DNA of 64,000 nucleotides from Streptomyces spiramyceticus (GTDB taxonomy: Bacteria; Actinomycetota; Actinomycetes; Streptomycetales; Streptomycetaceae), in NCBI RefSeq assembly GCF_028807635.1, contig NZ_JARBAX010000001.1, positions 186,001-250,000 of the forward strand, given 5' to 3'. Shown one piece after another: positions 9,777-20,718 of this stretch. Numbering within the stretch: position 1 is the first letter of the stretch; each line of letters begins with the position of its first letter. A program made the position numbers and the translations under genes. The notes under the pieces are model-generated. The model ran no database searches. It had not been told where the DNA came from and saw only the letters and a program-made list of their open reading frames with translations.

Positions 9777-12116
9777 CTACGACTCCGCGCATTCCGCCTC
9801 GATGAAGCGGGCGAGCCGTGCGGTGCCCTCTTCGATCTCCGCAGGAGTCAGGTAACTGGTGGACAGCCGGATTCCGTGGTGTCCACCGCCCTGCGGGTAG
9901 AAGTAGCTCATCGGCGTCCAGATGACACCGAATTCCTCGGCGGATCGGGTCAACGCCTCGTTGTCGGCGCGGAAAGGGACGCGCACCGTGAGAAAGAAGC
10001 CGCCGGTCGGCTCGTTCCACCGCACTCCCAGGGCCGCCCGGCGGTCGGCGGGCAGATTCCGGTCAAGGCACCGCAAGGTGGCTTGCATGGCGTTGCCGTA
10101 ATAGGCGGCGGCCTCTTTGTTCATCTCCGAGATCCGTCCGTCGGACGCGAGGAGTGCGCCGGCCACGGCGGCCTGGCTCAGCGACGACGTATTGACCGTC
10201 ACCATGCTCTTGATCTTGGCGAGTTCGTCGGCGAGGAGACCGGTCCGGCCGGAATCGTCCACAACGTGCTGGTCGGCGACGGCGAAGCCCACTCGGGCGC
10301 CGGGGAACACCGTCTTGGCGTACGAGCCGATGTGGACGACGGAGCGTGCGCGGTCGAGGGATTTGAGCGTCGGCTGCGGCGTGCCGGGGCTCACCATCCG
10401 GTACGGGCTGTCCTCGATGATGAGGATGTCGTGACGGCTCGCGAGCTTCAGGAGCGAGGCACGGGTGGCCGGACTCATGGTGGTGCCGGACGGGTTGGAG
10501 TGATCGGGGACCACATAGAAGGCGCGGGGCCGCCGCCCGCGCGCCCGCTCGTGCCGGATCGCCGCATCGAGGTCGTCGCAGGAGAAGCCGTCTTCGCGCT
10601 CCTCGACAGCGGTCACCGCGATGTCGAGCAGCCTGGCCGCGCCGGTGATGCCCACGTAGCAGGGGCTGGCGACCAGGAGGACGTCGTCCGGGCCGGTGAT
10701 GAGGGCGCGCAGCACCAGCAGCATGGCTTCCTGGGCGCCCACGGTCACCACGATGGACTCGTGCGGTACGTCGATGTTCTCGTCGACGCGGAGCGAGTCC
10801 GCGATGATTTCGCGGATCTGGCCGGCCGTCGGGCCGTACTGATACATGGCGGTACGGATCGCCTGCGGCGAACTGCCCTGCTCCGTCAGGTGATCCAGGT
10901 ACCGGCGGATGTCGGTGATGATCTGCTCGGTGTCGAAGAGCCCGTCGTACGGACGGCCTGGCGCGAAGGAGATCGCGTCGGGGTAGCGATGTGTGACCTC
11001 GTTGAGGAAGGTCATCGTGCCCAGGACCGGATCGGAGACGCTGGCGTGCAGGTCGCTCTTGCGCAGCGCCGGAGCGGGTCCGGACGTCGACGCACTGACC
11101 GGGTAGCCGGTGCGGAGCACTTCGGCACCGACTTCCGCGACCGACCCGGTCCCGGTGAACGCCAGCGCCGCCCGCAGCTCTTCGACGAGGTCGTCCAGCA
11201 CCTCGGTGACGCCCTCGCGGGCGGCGACCAGGAGCCCGTCCAAGACCGGTCGGTCGACCATGACGGCGTCGGCGCCGCAGGCGAGCGATGCCAGGACGTC
11301 GGCTCCGCGACGGTTGCCTCCGCCCAGCAGTACGGGGACGCGGCCGTCGACGGCCGCGGCGATCGCCGGGAGGGTTTCCAGTACCTCGGCGACGATCCCG
11401 TCGGCGCCGCTTTCGAGTGCGCGCACCGCGCCGGCGGCGCTTCGAACGCCCGCGACCAGCACCGGAAGCGAGGTGACCGAGCGCAGCCACTCGACGTCGG
11501 ACCAGTCGGCGAAGGCGTCGAGCAGGGCCCGGAGGTCTGCGTAGGGGCCGTATCCGCCGAGGTCGGCGAGCGGTCCCACGCCGTAGGGGCGGCGGATCGG
11601 GTTTTCCTCCGCGAGGTTGACCGGAACTGCGCCCGGTCCGAACCGGACATGGCGCTGGGGGCCCAGCGCGAGCATCAGCGCCTCGCATCCGGCGTCGGCC
11701 GCGCTCGCGACGAGGCGCCGGGCCATGGAGCGGTCCCGGAAGGGGTGGGTCCGCAGCCACAGCGGGCCTTCGGCGGCCGAGCAGAGCTCCGCGAGATTGC
11801 GCCCGGTGAACGCGCTCACGACGGCGGGGAGTCCGGCCGCGCCGGCCGCCCGTACGACGGCCAGTTCGCCGTCGGGCCGGACAAGACCCGCGAGCGGCCC
11901 GACGAGCAGCGGCGCCGACCAGACGCTGTCCAGGATCTTGGTCGCGGTCTCCGGCGGTCCGGGGTGTCCGGAGCTGCCCTGCCACAGCCCTACCCGGTCG
12001 AACGCCTCCCGGTTACCGGCCCAGGTGCGTTCTTCGTCCTCCAGGAATTCAGAAAGTACGGAATGCAGACCTTCCCGCGCCAGGCGCGCATATTCGTCCA
12101 GGCCCCGTGCCGCCAT
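9777..12116 (-). CDS. hpgT: HpgT aminotransferase fused to a degenerate Hmo-like domain
   Basis: The protein has 779 residues. Residues about 370-779 are a fold-type I PLP aminotransferase (DHSNPSGTT, PLP lysine in SYAKTVFPG, substrate Arg in GIRLSTSY near the end) that makes Hpg and Dpg from the arylglyoxylates. Residues 1-360 align along their length with the FMN-dependent hydroxymandelate oxidase encoded at 17,828. The catalytic His motif SNHGGRQLD is gone (the frame reads DGIVAEVLETL there), and the FMN-binding LVLKG has become VLVAG. The oxidase half is therefore probably inactive and may be a scaffold or dimerisation domain. ATG 12116 has a GGGGGG ribosome site. It heads the hpgT-dpgABCD operon below a StrR box. 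Confidence 0.9.
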   Translation of the reverse strand: MAARGLDEYARLAREGLHSVLSEFLEDEERTWAGNREAFDRVGLWQGSSGHPGPPETATKILDSVWSAPLLVGPLAGLVRPDGELAVVRAAGAAGLPAVVSAFTGRNLAELCSAAEGPLWLRTHPFRDRSMARRLVASAADAGCEALMLALGPQRHVRFGPGAVPVNLAEENPIRRPYGVGPLADLGGYGPYADLRALLDAFADWSDVEWLRSVTSLPVLVAGVRSAAGAVRALESGADGIVAEVLETLPAIAAAVDGRVPVLLGGGNRRGADVLASLACGADAVMVDRPVLDGLLVAAREGVTEVLDDLVEELRAALAFTGTGSVAEVGAEVLRTGYPVSASTSGPAPALRKSDLHASVSDPVLGTMTFLNEVTHRYPDAISFAPGRPYDGLFDTEQIITDIRRYLDHLTEQGSSPQAIRTAMYQYGPTAGQIREIIADSLRVDENIDVPHESIVVTVGAQEAMLLVLRALITGPDDVLLVASPCYVGITGAARLLDIAVTAVEEREDGFSCDDLDAAIRHERARGRRPRAFYVVPDHSNPSGTTMSPATRASLLKLASRHDILIIEDSPYRMVSPGTPQPTLKSLDRARSVVHIGSYAKTVFPGARVGFAVADQHVVDDSGRTGLLADELAKIKSMVTVNTSSLSQAAVAGALLASDGRISEMNKEAAAYYGNAMQATLRCLDRNLPADRRAALGVRWNEPTGGFFLTVRVPFRADNEALTRSAEEFGVIWTPMSYFYPQGGGHHGIRLSTSYLTPAEIEEGTARLARFIEAECAES

Positions 12117-12202
12117 GAATTCCCCCCGTGCAGCATCAGCTATTGCGGAGTATCAACTCTGGCCGTCAGGATCACATGGCGGCAGGTGCTCCGACAAACG
12201 TC

Positions 12203-12231
12203 GTCCAACCGACCGGACCGGTCACTTGGAC
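12203..12231. promoter_or_regulatory. StrR/Bbr-type operator 3, upstream of hpgT-dpgABCD
   Basis: GTCCAA-N17-TTGGAC again, and here the spacer is also palindromic (GACCGG.CCGGTC), giving an almost perfect 29-base inverted repeat. It lies 87 bases upstream of the hpgT start, within the 136-base gap after the LAL regulator gene. Confidence 0.8.
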
Positions 12232-12252
12232 GTGCCATCAACACCGTTCTCT

Positions 12253-15144
12253 TTATTGCCCGTTCGGGAAGCATGGGATATCAGTGAAGGCCAGGAGTTC
12301 CGTTGGCAGACCGGAACGACTCCTGACCTTCAACTTGCGATAAATTTTGGTCAGATGCTGCTCGACCGTACTTACCGTGATGAAGAGCTTGTCGGCGATC
12401 TCACGATTGGTACAGCCGGCTGTGGCGAGCGCCCCGACCCTGAGTTCGGCGTCGGTGAGCCGGCTCAGTACTGGGCTTCTTCCGCCGTCCTCGGCGGCAA
12501 CCTCCCTGACGTGTTCGTCGTGGTGCGACGCCCTGGGGTCCGAGGGACCGGTTCGCTCGTGCTCATCTCCCGGGGCACTGCCGAGGGAGGGGACAACGTC
12601 CCTCCGGTTGGGCGACGGGATCTTCCGGGCGAGCGGCGGGACCGTCCGGCCGTGCGGCGGGCCGGGACGGTCCTGGGTGTCCAGCGCGGCCTCCATGTCG
12701 ATCTGCGCACGCCTGCACTCCACCTGGTCGCCGCACGCCGCGAGAATCTGTATCGCCTCGTTGAGCAGCGACAACCGGTCGCGCCCCGTACTGATCGCCG
12801 CGAGCCGGCGCAGCGCGATTCCCCTGGCCCGGCAGCGCTCGTCGCTCAGGAGGGAGAGCTGTTGCTCGATCAGTGCTCTCGCCTGGCGGACCCACCCCAT
12901 GGCGGTGAGTGCCGCGGCCGCGTCGTTGCGCCAGTCGGACAGTTCCGGGGAGTCGAGCTGCCATTTGGTCAGCATGTCGCCGCACGACTGGAAGTGCGTC
13001 AGGGCGGTGTGCGGACGTCCCATGGCCAGGTGGTAGCGGCCCAGCGCCTGAAGGTAGGGCAACGCGAACGGCGTGCCGAACATGACCGGTGGGACAGCAA
13101 TGTTGAGATAGCGCATCACCGTTTCGAAGTCGCCCAGTTCGGTCGCGGCGCGCACGGCCAGCGCAAGTGGAAGGCCGACCACCATTCCCCAGGCCGACGG
13201 CGCGACAAGTTCCAGCGCCATACGTGCGGACTCCGCTGCCGCAGCGAAGTCGCCCCGGCGCAGGGCAGCCGCCGACCTGACCGTCTCCAGCAGCGCGCGC
13301 CGCAGGGGAACACGCCGGATCCACGGCTCTTTCAGCAGCCGCTCGGACCAGAGAATCGCTTCGTCCTGCCGGCAGGACTCGATCAGGCAGAGGAGTGCGA
13401 AGAGGGTGGGGGCCAGTGGGCTGCCGGCGTGGGTGCTGTGCAGCACCTGGTCGGCCCCCTGGGGCGCGTCCGCGTCACCGGACAGGCTCGTCGAAAGGTT
13501 GAGGAGGGTGAGTGCGAGCGTCGAATGAGGCCCGGTCAAGGGGGTGTGAGGGTGGTGGTTTTCGCCGTACGTGTCCTTGGCGGCCGGGCCGGCCGCCGAC
13601 TCCGGGCGGCATAAGGACAGCCACAGACGGGCGAAGTTGATGTTGACCGGTGCGGTTCCCCACGCCGGGACGGCCGGGGTTCTGTCCCCTCCGCTCTCGA
13701 TGGTGCTCAGCAGTGAGTCCGCCTGCGCGATGTCACCGCGCCACAGCAGGTGCTTGACGGGGACCATGGCGTCGTCGCCGGTGAGCAGGCCGACGCGCAC
13801 CAGGTGGCTGAGATGAGGCAGGTGCCGGGTCGCCTTGGCGGGGTCGATGAGCCACTGGGCTTCTGCGAGTGCCGCGAAGATGTGTGCTTCCTGCGCCGAG
13901 TCGGCGCAGATCCCGGACGCGTGCCGAAGGTAGCCGACGCATTCTGCGATGTCGCCCGATTCCACTGCCTCGCGGGCGGCGTCGCGGAGTATGTAGACCC
14001 GCCACGGGGCCTTCATCAGGTCGCGGGTGGCCATGAGTTGATCGGCGACCACACGCGCGGATGCCCCGCTTTTGTGGAGCAGTTCGGCCGCGCGGCCGTG
14101 CATGGTGAGGAGGTCTTCCGGTGAGATGTCGGCGAGCACGGCGTGACGTGCCCGTTCGTGCCGGAATCGCATGTCCGCGAGCAGGCCTGCTGCGTTCAGA
14201 TCGGCGAGGCTGCGGCGTACCGACGTGGCATCACCTCCGACGAAATCACCGATCAGTGAGGGCGAGGCGGACTCTCCCAGCACCGCCAGGGTGCGGGCGG
14301 CGGCGAGCATCGACGGTTCGCACCGGTGAACGCACCGCAGGAAGGCGTGCCGGAAGGATTCGCCCGGCTCCGGCCGCCCCGGCGCCGTCGTCCGCGTCGA
14401 GCCGCCTTCGGCGGGGTGCTTCTTGATCAGGAAGTCCTCGACCAGGGCGTGCAGCAGCAGAGGATTGCCTCCGGTCACTTCCGCCCAGGATTCGACGGTG
14501 TCCTTCGGCATCGCACCCAGCCGGCGGGTCAGCTGGTCGGCGACACCGATGCCGGCCAGTGGCGCCAGCCTGATCAGGTGGCAGTAGGGCAGATGCAGGG
14601 TTTCGGCGTGCAGCGTCGCCATTTCCCGCTCGTGGCAGGAGCTCTCGTTCAGCACGATGAGGACGGCCGACGTATCGATTCGTCGAATCAGGTAGCGCAG
14701 GCACTGGAGTGACGATTCGTCCGCCACGTGCACGTCGTCGATTCCGAGGACGAGTGGTCTCTCCTCGGCGAGTTCACAGATGCTCCGGCTGATGCGTTGC
14801 AGCACCCGGAGCGGCACCGGCGGAGTCCCCCGGCGATCTCCGGCCGATACCGTGACCCCTACGTCCTCGGCGGCGAACGGGTCCGCGTCCATCCCGGCCG
14901 CACGTAACGCGCGCACCAACTGGTCGATCAGACCGAACTGATGCAGCCGCTCACTGGCCGACGCCGTGACCGACGAGAACAGGCCCCCCTTCTCCGCGAC
15001 ACGCTTGGCGAACACCTGAAGCAGGGCCGTCTTTCCGCAGCCGACGGGCCCACTGGCCAGGACGACGGCCCCCTTGCCCCGAACGCACCCGGCGTACAGC
15101 CGGTCGAGCAGCAGCAGTTCCCGATCTCTTTCGCTGACCTTCAC
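12253..15144 (-). CDS. LAL-family LuxR-type pathway regulator
   Basis: This 963-residue protein has Walker A GPVGCGKTALL near residue 35, Walker B VLGIDDVH near 130, a long helical TPR-like middle and a C-terminal LuxR helix-turn-helix (TNREIADKLFITVSTVEQHL, about 910-930). LAL proteins are ATP-dependent activators; glycopeptide clusters such as those for A40926 and teicoplanin pair one with a StrR-type regulator, as here. Codon 511 is TTA (13,612-13,614), so bldA dependence is predicted. The GTG start at 15144 has a GGGGGA site. It probably controls the Hpg genes and/or strR, which lack or precede StrR boxes (inference). Confidence 0.92.
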   Translation of the reverse strand: MKVSERDRELLLLDRLYAGCVRGKGAVVLASGPVGCGKTALLQVFAKRVAEKGGLFSSVTASASERLHQFGLIDQLVRALRAAGMDADPFAAEDVGVTVSAGDRRGTPPVPLRVLQRISRSICELAEERPLVLGIDDVHVADESSLQCLRYLIRRIDTSAVLIVLNESSCHEREMATLHAETLHLPYCHLIRLAPLAGIGVADQLTRRLGAMPKDTVESWAEVTGGNPLLLHALVEDFLIKKHPAEGGSTRTTAPGRPEPGESFRHAFLRCVHRCEPSMLAAARTLAVLGESASPSLIGDFVGGDATSVRRSLADLNAAGLLADMRFRHERARHAVLADISPEDLLTMHGRAAELLHKSGASARVVADQLMATRDLMKAPWRVYILRDAAREAVESGDIAECVGYLRHASGICADSAQEAHIFAALAEAQWLIDPAKATRHLPHLSHLVRVGLLTGDDAMVPVKHLLWRGDIAQADSLLSTIESGGDRTPAVPAWGTAPVNINFARLWLSLCRPESAAGPAAKDTYGENHHPHTPLTGPHSTLALTLLNLSTSLSGDADAPQGADQVLHSTHAGSPLAPTLFALLCLIESCRQDEAILWSERLLKEPWIRRVPLRRALLETVRSAAALRRGDFAAAAESARMALELVAPSAWGMVVGLPLALAVRAATELGDFETVMRYLNIAVPPVMFGTPFALPYLQALGRYHLAMGRPHTALTHFQSCGDMLTKWQLDSPELSDWRNDAAAALTAMGWVRQARALIEQQLSLLSDERCRARGIALRRLAAISTGRDRLSLLNEAIQILAACGDQVECRRAQIDMEAALDTQDRPGPPHGRTVPPLARKIPSPNRRDVVPSLGSAPGDEHERTGPSDPRASHHDEHVREVAAEDGGRSPVLSRLTDAELRVGALATAGCTNREIADKLFITVSTVEQHLTKIYRKLKVRSRSGLPTELLAFTDIPCFPNGQ

Positions 15145-15277
15145 AGATTCCCCCGTGCCTTCTGTGCATATTGTTCAGCGCCTAAATAACTCAGCTCCGC
15201 ACTTCCTGCCGCGCAGGCTGTCCAATAAGTGAGATGGAATAAAAAGTAGCTTTGACCTGCAACGACCGGCCTTGTGG

Positions 15278-15291
15278 GGGGTCTATACCTG
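15278..15291. promoter_or_regulatory. Candidate LAL-regulator motif upstream of the LAL gene
   Basis: GGGGT-N4-ACC(T) lies in the 274-base region between the LAL gene and pdh. A fuller palindromic version (GGGGT-N4-ACCCC) occurs upstream of strR at 20,391-20,404. It is proposed only because it recurs at two regulator promoters of one cluster. Confidence 0.3.
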
Positions 15292-15418
15292 TACGTTGCG
15301 GTAAAGCAACACAACCCCGAAAGCATACCGATTCGTTCTGACAGATGGAGAACATTTTCGGCCACCGAAAGCAGAACGCCTCAATGACAAGTGGGCAACC
15401 GGCCGCTGGAGTCCCAGC

Positions 15419-16585
15419 TCAGGTACGGATGGCCGGAAATGCCGGACCTTCTTCCCGCCAGTCGGCCTGTGCACCCTTCTGCCGCACCGCGTCCCACCCC
15501 TGGGCCACCAGTTCGGCCACCATGCGGTCCGCGAGGTCCGTGACGTACGGAGTGGCGCCGAACCGCACGGTGAGCCCGTCCCCCCACGGGGCCGCGGCAT
15601 CCTCGACGGTGGCGTCCTCCGCGGTGACTCCGAAGCCGGCGACGGCGTCGAGCAGTCGGGAGAGCTCGCCGGGGCGGTTCGTGACGGCCACGCGCACCTG
15701 AAGGCCGTCGGCCGATGCGTCGAGGCGGACCGGCGGCAGCTCGGCGAGGCCTGCGATGCCCCGGTCGAGCAGGTCCACCAAGGTCCGCATGGCGGGGGTC
15801 CGTTCACCGGCGTCCGGTTCGGCGAGGACGTCCAGGGCCGACACCAGCCGGGACAGATCGGCGTGCAGGTCCTTCATGACGCCCACGACCGAGGCGGCAT
15901 TGGCCTGGAGAATGTCGCCCCACAGCCCGGAAGCACCGCCCGCGATCCGGGTGACGTCCCGCAGGCCCTGGCCGGCGAAGCGCGACATCCCGTCCGGGCC
16001 CTCCTGAAGCCGTGCCGCCATCAGACTGGCGACCAGATGCGGTACGTGCGAGGTCAGCGCGACGGCTTCGTCGTGGGCCCGGCTTTGCGTCACCACGGGA
16101 TTCGCGCCGCACAGAGCAACCAGTTCCCGGGCCCGGTCCAGCGCCGCGCTCGACGTCACGGGGGACGGGGTGAGCACCCAGGAGCGGCCCTGGAACAGGT
16201 CGGCGCGGGCGGCAAGCGGACCTCTCCGCTCGCGCCCGGCCAGCGGATGGCCGCCGACGTACCGGGACGGATGGGGCGCATGCCGTAACGCCTCCGTTTC
16301 GGGCCCGGACTTCACACTCGCCGCATCCGTGTAGCTGTGGGCGAATTCACGCCCCTGGAGCTCGGCGAGAACGGTGCCCACATCGCTGGGCGGCACCGCG
16401 AGCACCGCGAGGTCCACCGGCCCGGCCGGGGGCCCGGCCCGTCCCGCCCCGAGGGCCGCGGCGGTTCTGGCGGCCATCGGGTCCTGATCGGACAGGAACA
16501 CGGTCACACCCCGCCGGCTCGCTGCCAGCGCTATCGATGTGCCGATCAAACCCGTGCCGACGACGGCAATGGTACGGATCGCCAT
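15419..16585 (-). CDS. pdh: Prephenate dehydrogenase (TyrA family) supplying 4-hydroxyphenylpyruvate
   Basis: This 388-residue enzyme has an N-terminal Rossmann nucleotide-binding motif VVGTGLIGTS (residues 8-17), a GGHPLAGRE substrate loop near 112 and a C-terminal ACT-like domain from about 300. It makes 4-hydroxyphenylpyruvate for the Hpg branch, as Pdh does in vancomycin-family clusters. Codon 100 is TTA (16,286-16,288). It is divergent from hmaS with 158 bases between them. Confidence 0.92.
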   Translation of the reverse strand: MAIRTIAVVGTGLIGTSIALAASRRGVTVFLSDQDPMAARTAAALGAGRAGPPAGPVDLAVLAVPPSDVGTVLAELQGREFAHSYTDAASVKSGPETEALRHAPHPSRYVGGHPLAGRERRGPLAARADLFQGRSWVLTPSPVTSSAALDRARELVALCGANPVVTQSRAHDEAVALTSHVPHLVASLMAARLQEGPDGMSRFAGQGLRDVTRIAGGASGLWGDILQANAASVVGVMKDLHADLSRLVSALDVLAEPDAGERTPAMRTLVDLLDRGIAGLAELPPVRLDASADGLQVRVAVTNRPGELSRLLDAVAGFGVTAEDATVEDAAAPWGDGLTVRFGATPYVTDLADRMVAELVAQGWDAVRQKGAQADWREEGPAFPAIRT

Positions 16586-16680
16586 TCTTCACCCCGTCCG
16601 GAAAGACATCGACCATATGCAGAAAAGCGCGCTCAGTCTATGTATTGGGGTTGTCCAGCCACCAGGTCCGACGTTTATAG

Positions 16681-18949
<2,269 letters not shown>

Positions 18950-18986
18950 TCGTCCGAGACGGCCGCGCGGATGTCCTGCGCGACAG

Positions 18987-19026
18987 CACTTCGCCCCGCC
19001 GGATGAAAACCCGGCGGGGCGAAGTG
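18987..19026. terminator. Bidirectional terminator between hmo and strR
   Basis: A perfect 16-base stem (CACTTCGCCCCGCCGG and complement, arms 18,987-19,002 and 19,011-19,026) with an 8-base loop lies between two convergent genes. Confidence 0.8.
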
Positions 19027-19050
19027 GTGTGGCCGTTCGTTCCTCAGGTC

Positions 19051-19079
19051 GTCCAACCGTGCGTTCTGCGCGCTCGGAC
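19051..19079. promoter_or_regulatory. StrR-type box (one mismatch) in a convergent 3' region
   Basis: GTCCAA-N17-TCGGAC, five of six bases right in the second arm, with the same inner C at the first arm as the other boxes. It lies downstream of both hmo and strR, not at a promoter. It could serve as an autoregulatory roadblock or be chance. Confidence 0.45.
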
Positions 19080-19095
19080 ACCACGGCCGGAAGAC

Positions 19096-20142
19096 TCAAC
19101 CAGTCTGTGGAACATCATCCTGAATACGCGCGGCAAATTCCGACCAGAGCGCGGCGAACTGCTGAGCCAGGTCGGCAACGATGTCACTGCAGTGCGGCGG
19201 GATGTTGTTGATGATCGCTTCCCACTCCTCCTTCTGGAGCGTATGCACAGCCATCAGGCGCAGCAGATTGCGTCCCGTGTCGCTGAAACGCAGAGCCGGG
19301 TCCGCCTTCAGCCGTGTGACGAGCGCGGCGTGGTCGGCGGCCCGTTCGCCCTGAGGCCGACCTGGTCGGCGGACCCGCGCCTGACCGCCGAACTCCCTGC
19401 CGCCGGCGAATTCCCTGCCGCGGCCCGGAGAGCCGCTTCGTCCCGTGACCGCCACCGTGCCGGCGGTCGCCGCGACCGCGCCCGCGACGGCTGAAGTCTT
19501 TCTCCTGCGCGGCTCCGGAAGGAGGCTGTCGCCGTTGCAGAGACGGTTGCGTACGTCCCGTGCTGTCTCGGGAGAGATACCGGCCGCCCGGCCGACCTGA
19601 CGCAGGGACAGGTTCGGATTCGCGGTGAGCAGCTCCCCCGCGAGCATGCGCCCGACGCTGCTGTCGAGGGGCCGAAGCCTGCCGTCCTGACCGATTCGCC
19701 TGTCGTGCGTCTCCGATTCACAGACGGTCCACTTGCGGATGTCCGCCACCGTGCCCGGAGAGATGCCGGTGACCGATGCCACCCTCCGGTCGGACCACTG
19801 CGGGTGCGACGCGATGATGCGCTCGGCGGCGCGTTTACGGTCCGCCAGAGCCAGCGGCAGACCGTGCGTGACGTTGAGCCTGACCGCGAGCACGAATGCT
19901 TCGGCCTCGTCACCGTCGAAGAACTGGACCGCTATTTTGTCGTCACCGCGCAGCCTGGCCGCCCTGAGCCGGTGAAAACCGTCGATGACCGTCATCGTCG
20001 CCCGATGCACGACGATGGGCGGAAGCGCATTTTGCGCCGCCGCCAATAACTGCACATGCTCCGGCCTCTCGCCGGAGAGCCGCGGCGAGCCGGCCAGGCT
20101 CAGTGAACTCAGTTCCACTTCCACCACGGGCTGCTCGTCCAT
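19096..20142 (-). CDS. StrR/Bbr-type (ParB-like) pathway-specific activator
   Basis: This 348-residue protein has an N-terminal ParB/Srx-like domain (VIDGFHRLRAARLRGDDKI near 70-90) and two helix-turn-helix segments (ISPGTVADIRKW and LRQVGRAAGISPETARDVRN). This is the StrR family layout; members activate antibiotic operons through GTCCAA-N17-TTGGAC-like boxes, of which three or four are in this window. ATG 20142 is preferred over ATG 20178, which lacks a ribosome site. Codon 32 is TTA (20,047-20,049). A Gly/Arg-rich stretch near 255-280 is unusual. It is convergent with hmo. Confidence 0.92.
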   Translation of the reverse strand: MDEQPVVEVELSSLSLAGSPRLSGERPEHVQLLAAAQNALPPIVVHRATMTVIDGFHRLRAARLRGDDKIAVQFFDGDEAEAFVLAVRLNVTHGLPLALADRKRAAERIIASHPQWSDRRVASVTGISPGTVADIRKWTVCESETHDRRIGQDGRLRPLDSSVGRMLAGELLTANPNLSLRQVGRAAGISPETARDVRNRLCNGDSLLPEPRRRKTSAVAGAVAATAGTVAVTGRSGSPGRGREFAGGREFGGQARVRRPGRPQGERAADHAALVTRLKADPALRFSDTGRNLLRLMAVHTLQKEEWEAIINNIPPHCSDIVADLAQQFAALWSEFAARIQDDVPQTG

Positions 20143-20389
20143 CTCCGCTTCCCCGTGCGCCACCCCCCGGCTCCTCATGAACCCGAATTCATGAGGTCGG
20201 CGCCGATGCGGACCAGGAGCTCCTCTTGATCGCCTCGGTCAGCCTTGATGCATCTCTGGAAATGCGGATCGAATTGCAGAATCCAGCCTTTGAGCAATGT
20301 CCTCGAACCCCCTGGACGATGCGAAAAGAACATCCGATCGACCGAACATGTGTCCACCGGATCGGAGCAAAAATTAACATTCGCCCTTT

Positions 20390-20404
20390 GGGGGTCGTAA
20401 CCCC
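20390..20404. promoter_or_regulatory. GGGGT-N4-ACCCC palindrome in the strR promoter region
   Basis: The 15-base stretch contains GGGGTCGTAACCCC about 250 bases upstream of strR, in the gene-free stretch 20,143-20,718. A related sequence sits ahead of the LAL gene. It is a candidate site for the LAL regulator, inferred from recurrence only. Confidence 0.3.
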
Positions 20405-20544
20405 TGCCTTAAGCTCCCCCTGTCTACCCCTACGACGCCCCTACTCGCCGCTGGACGCCCAGGGCCTCACCCCCGCACCCCTTATGCCGGGCCGCCCACG
20501 GGCCGCCCCACGCTCAGCAGGGGAAGCCCGGTCCAGCGAGCCCA

Positions 20545-20592
20545 ACCCAGGAAGCTCAGCTGCACCTGGCGGTCGACGTTGTCCGGTTTGTC
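20545..20592 (-). pseudogene. Possible remnant of a yjbQ 3' end
   Basis: Reading the minus strand gives DKPDNVDRQVQLSFLG, close to the C-terminus of the intact YjbQ at 24,883 (DNPSRQIRLSFLG). The match stops at the C-terminal Gly, after which the frame continues without a stop codon. The segment is short and diverged, so homology is not certain. If real, it marks a former yjbQ end on the cluster side. I see no other gene between 20,143 and 20,718. Confidence 0.35.
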
Positions 20593-20718
20593 GCGAAACC
20601 CCGTTAGGGCAACCTCAAGAGTAAGCGTCCCTCGAGGACGCACTTCGAACGGCCGGCCCATCCTTTGCGTGGCCCGTCCGAGCCCGGTCGCCCACACCGT
20701 TCGAAGACGCATGAGGAG

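Noticed and set aside
8592..12287. A 1231-codon plus-strand frame opposite dpgA and hpgT
   Set aside because: It is the antisense shadow of well-supported minus-strand genes; the translation is Arg/Gly/His-rich without domains and arises from high GC at third positions.
20189..20380. Short minus-strand frames upstream of strR
   Set aside because: No ribosome site, no GC third-position bias, region better explained as promoter.
20643..20706. CTTCGAACGG ... CCGTTCGAAG inverted repeat before the NACHT gene end, considered as a tRNA arm or attachment site
   Set aside because: No acceptor or anticodon stems can be built and no integrase is near; probably just a 10-base inverted repeat or weak terminator.
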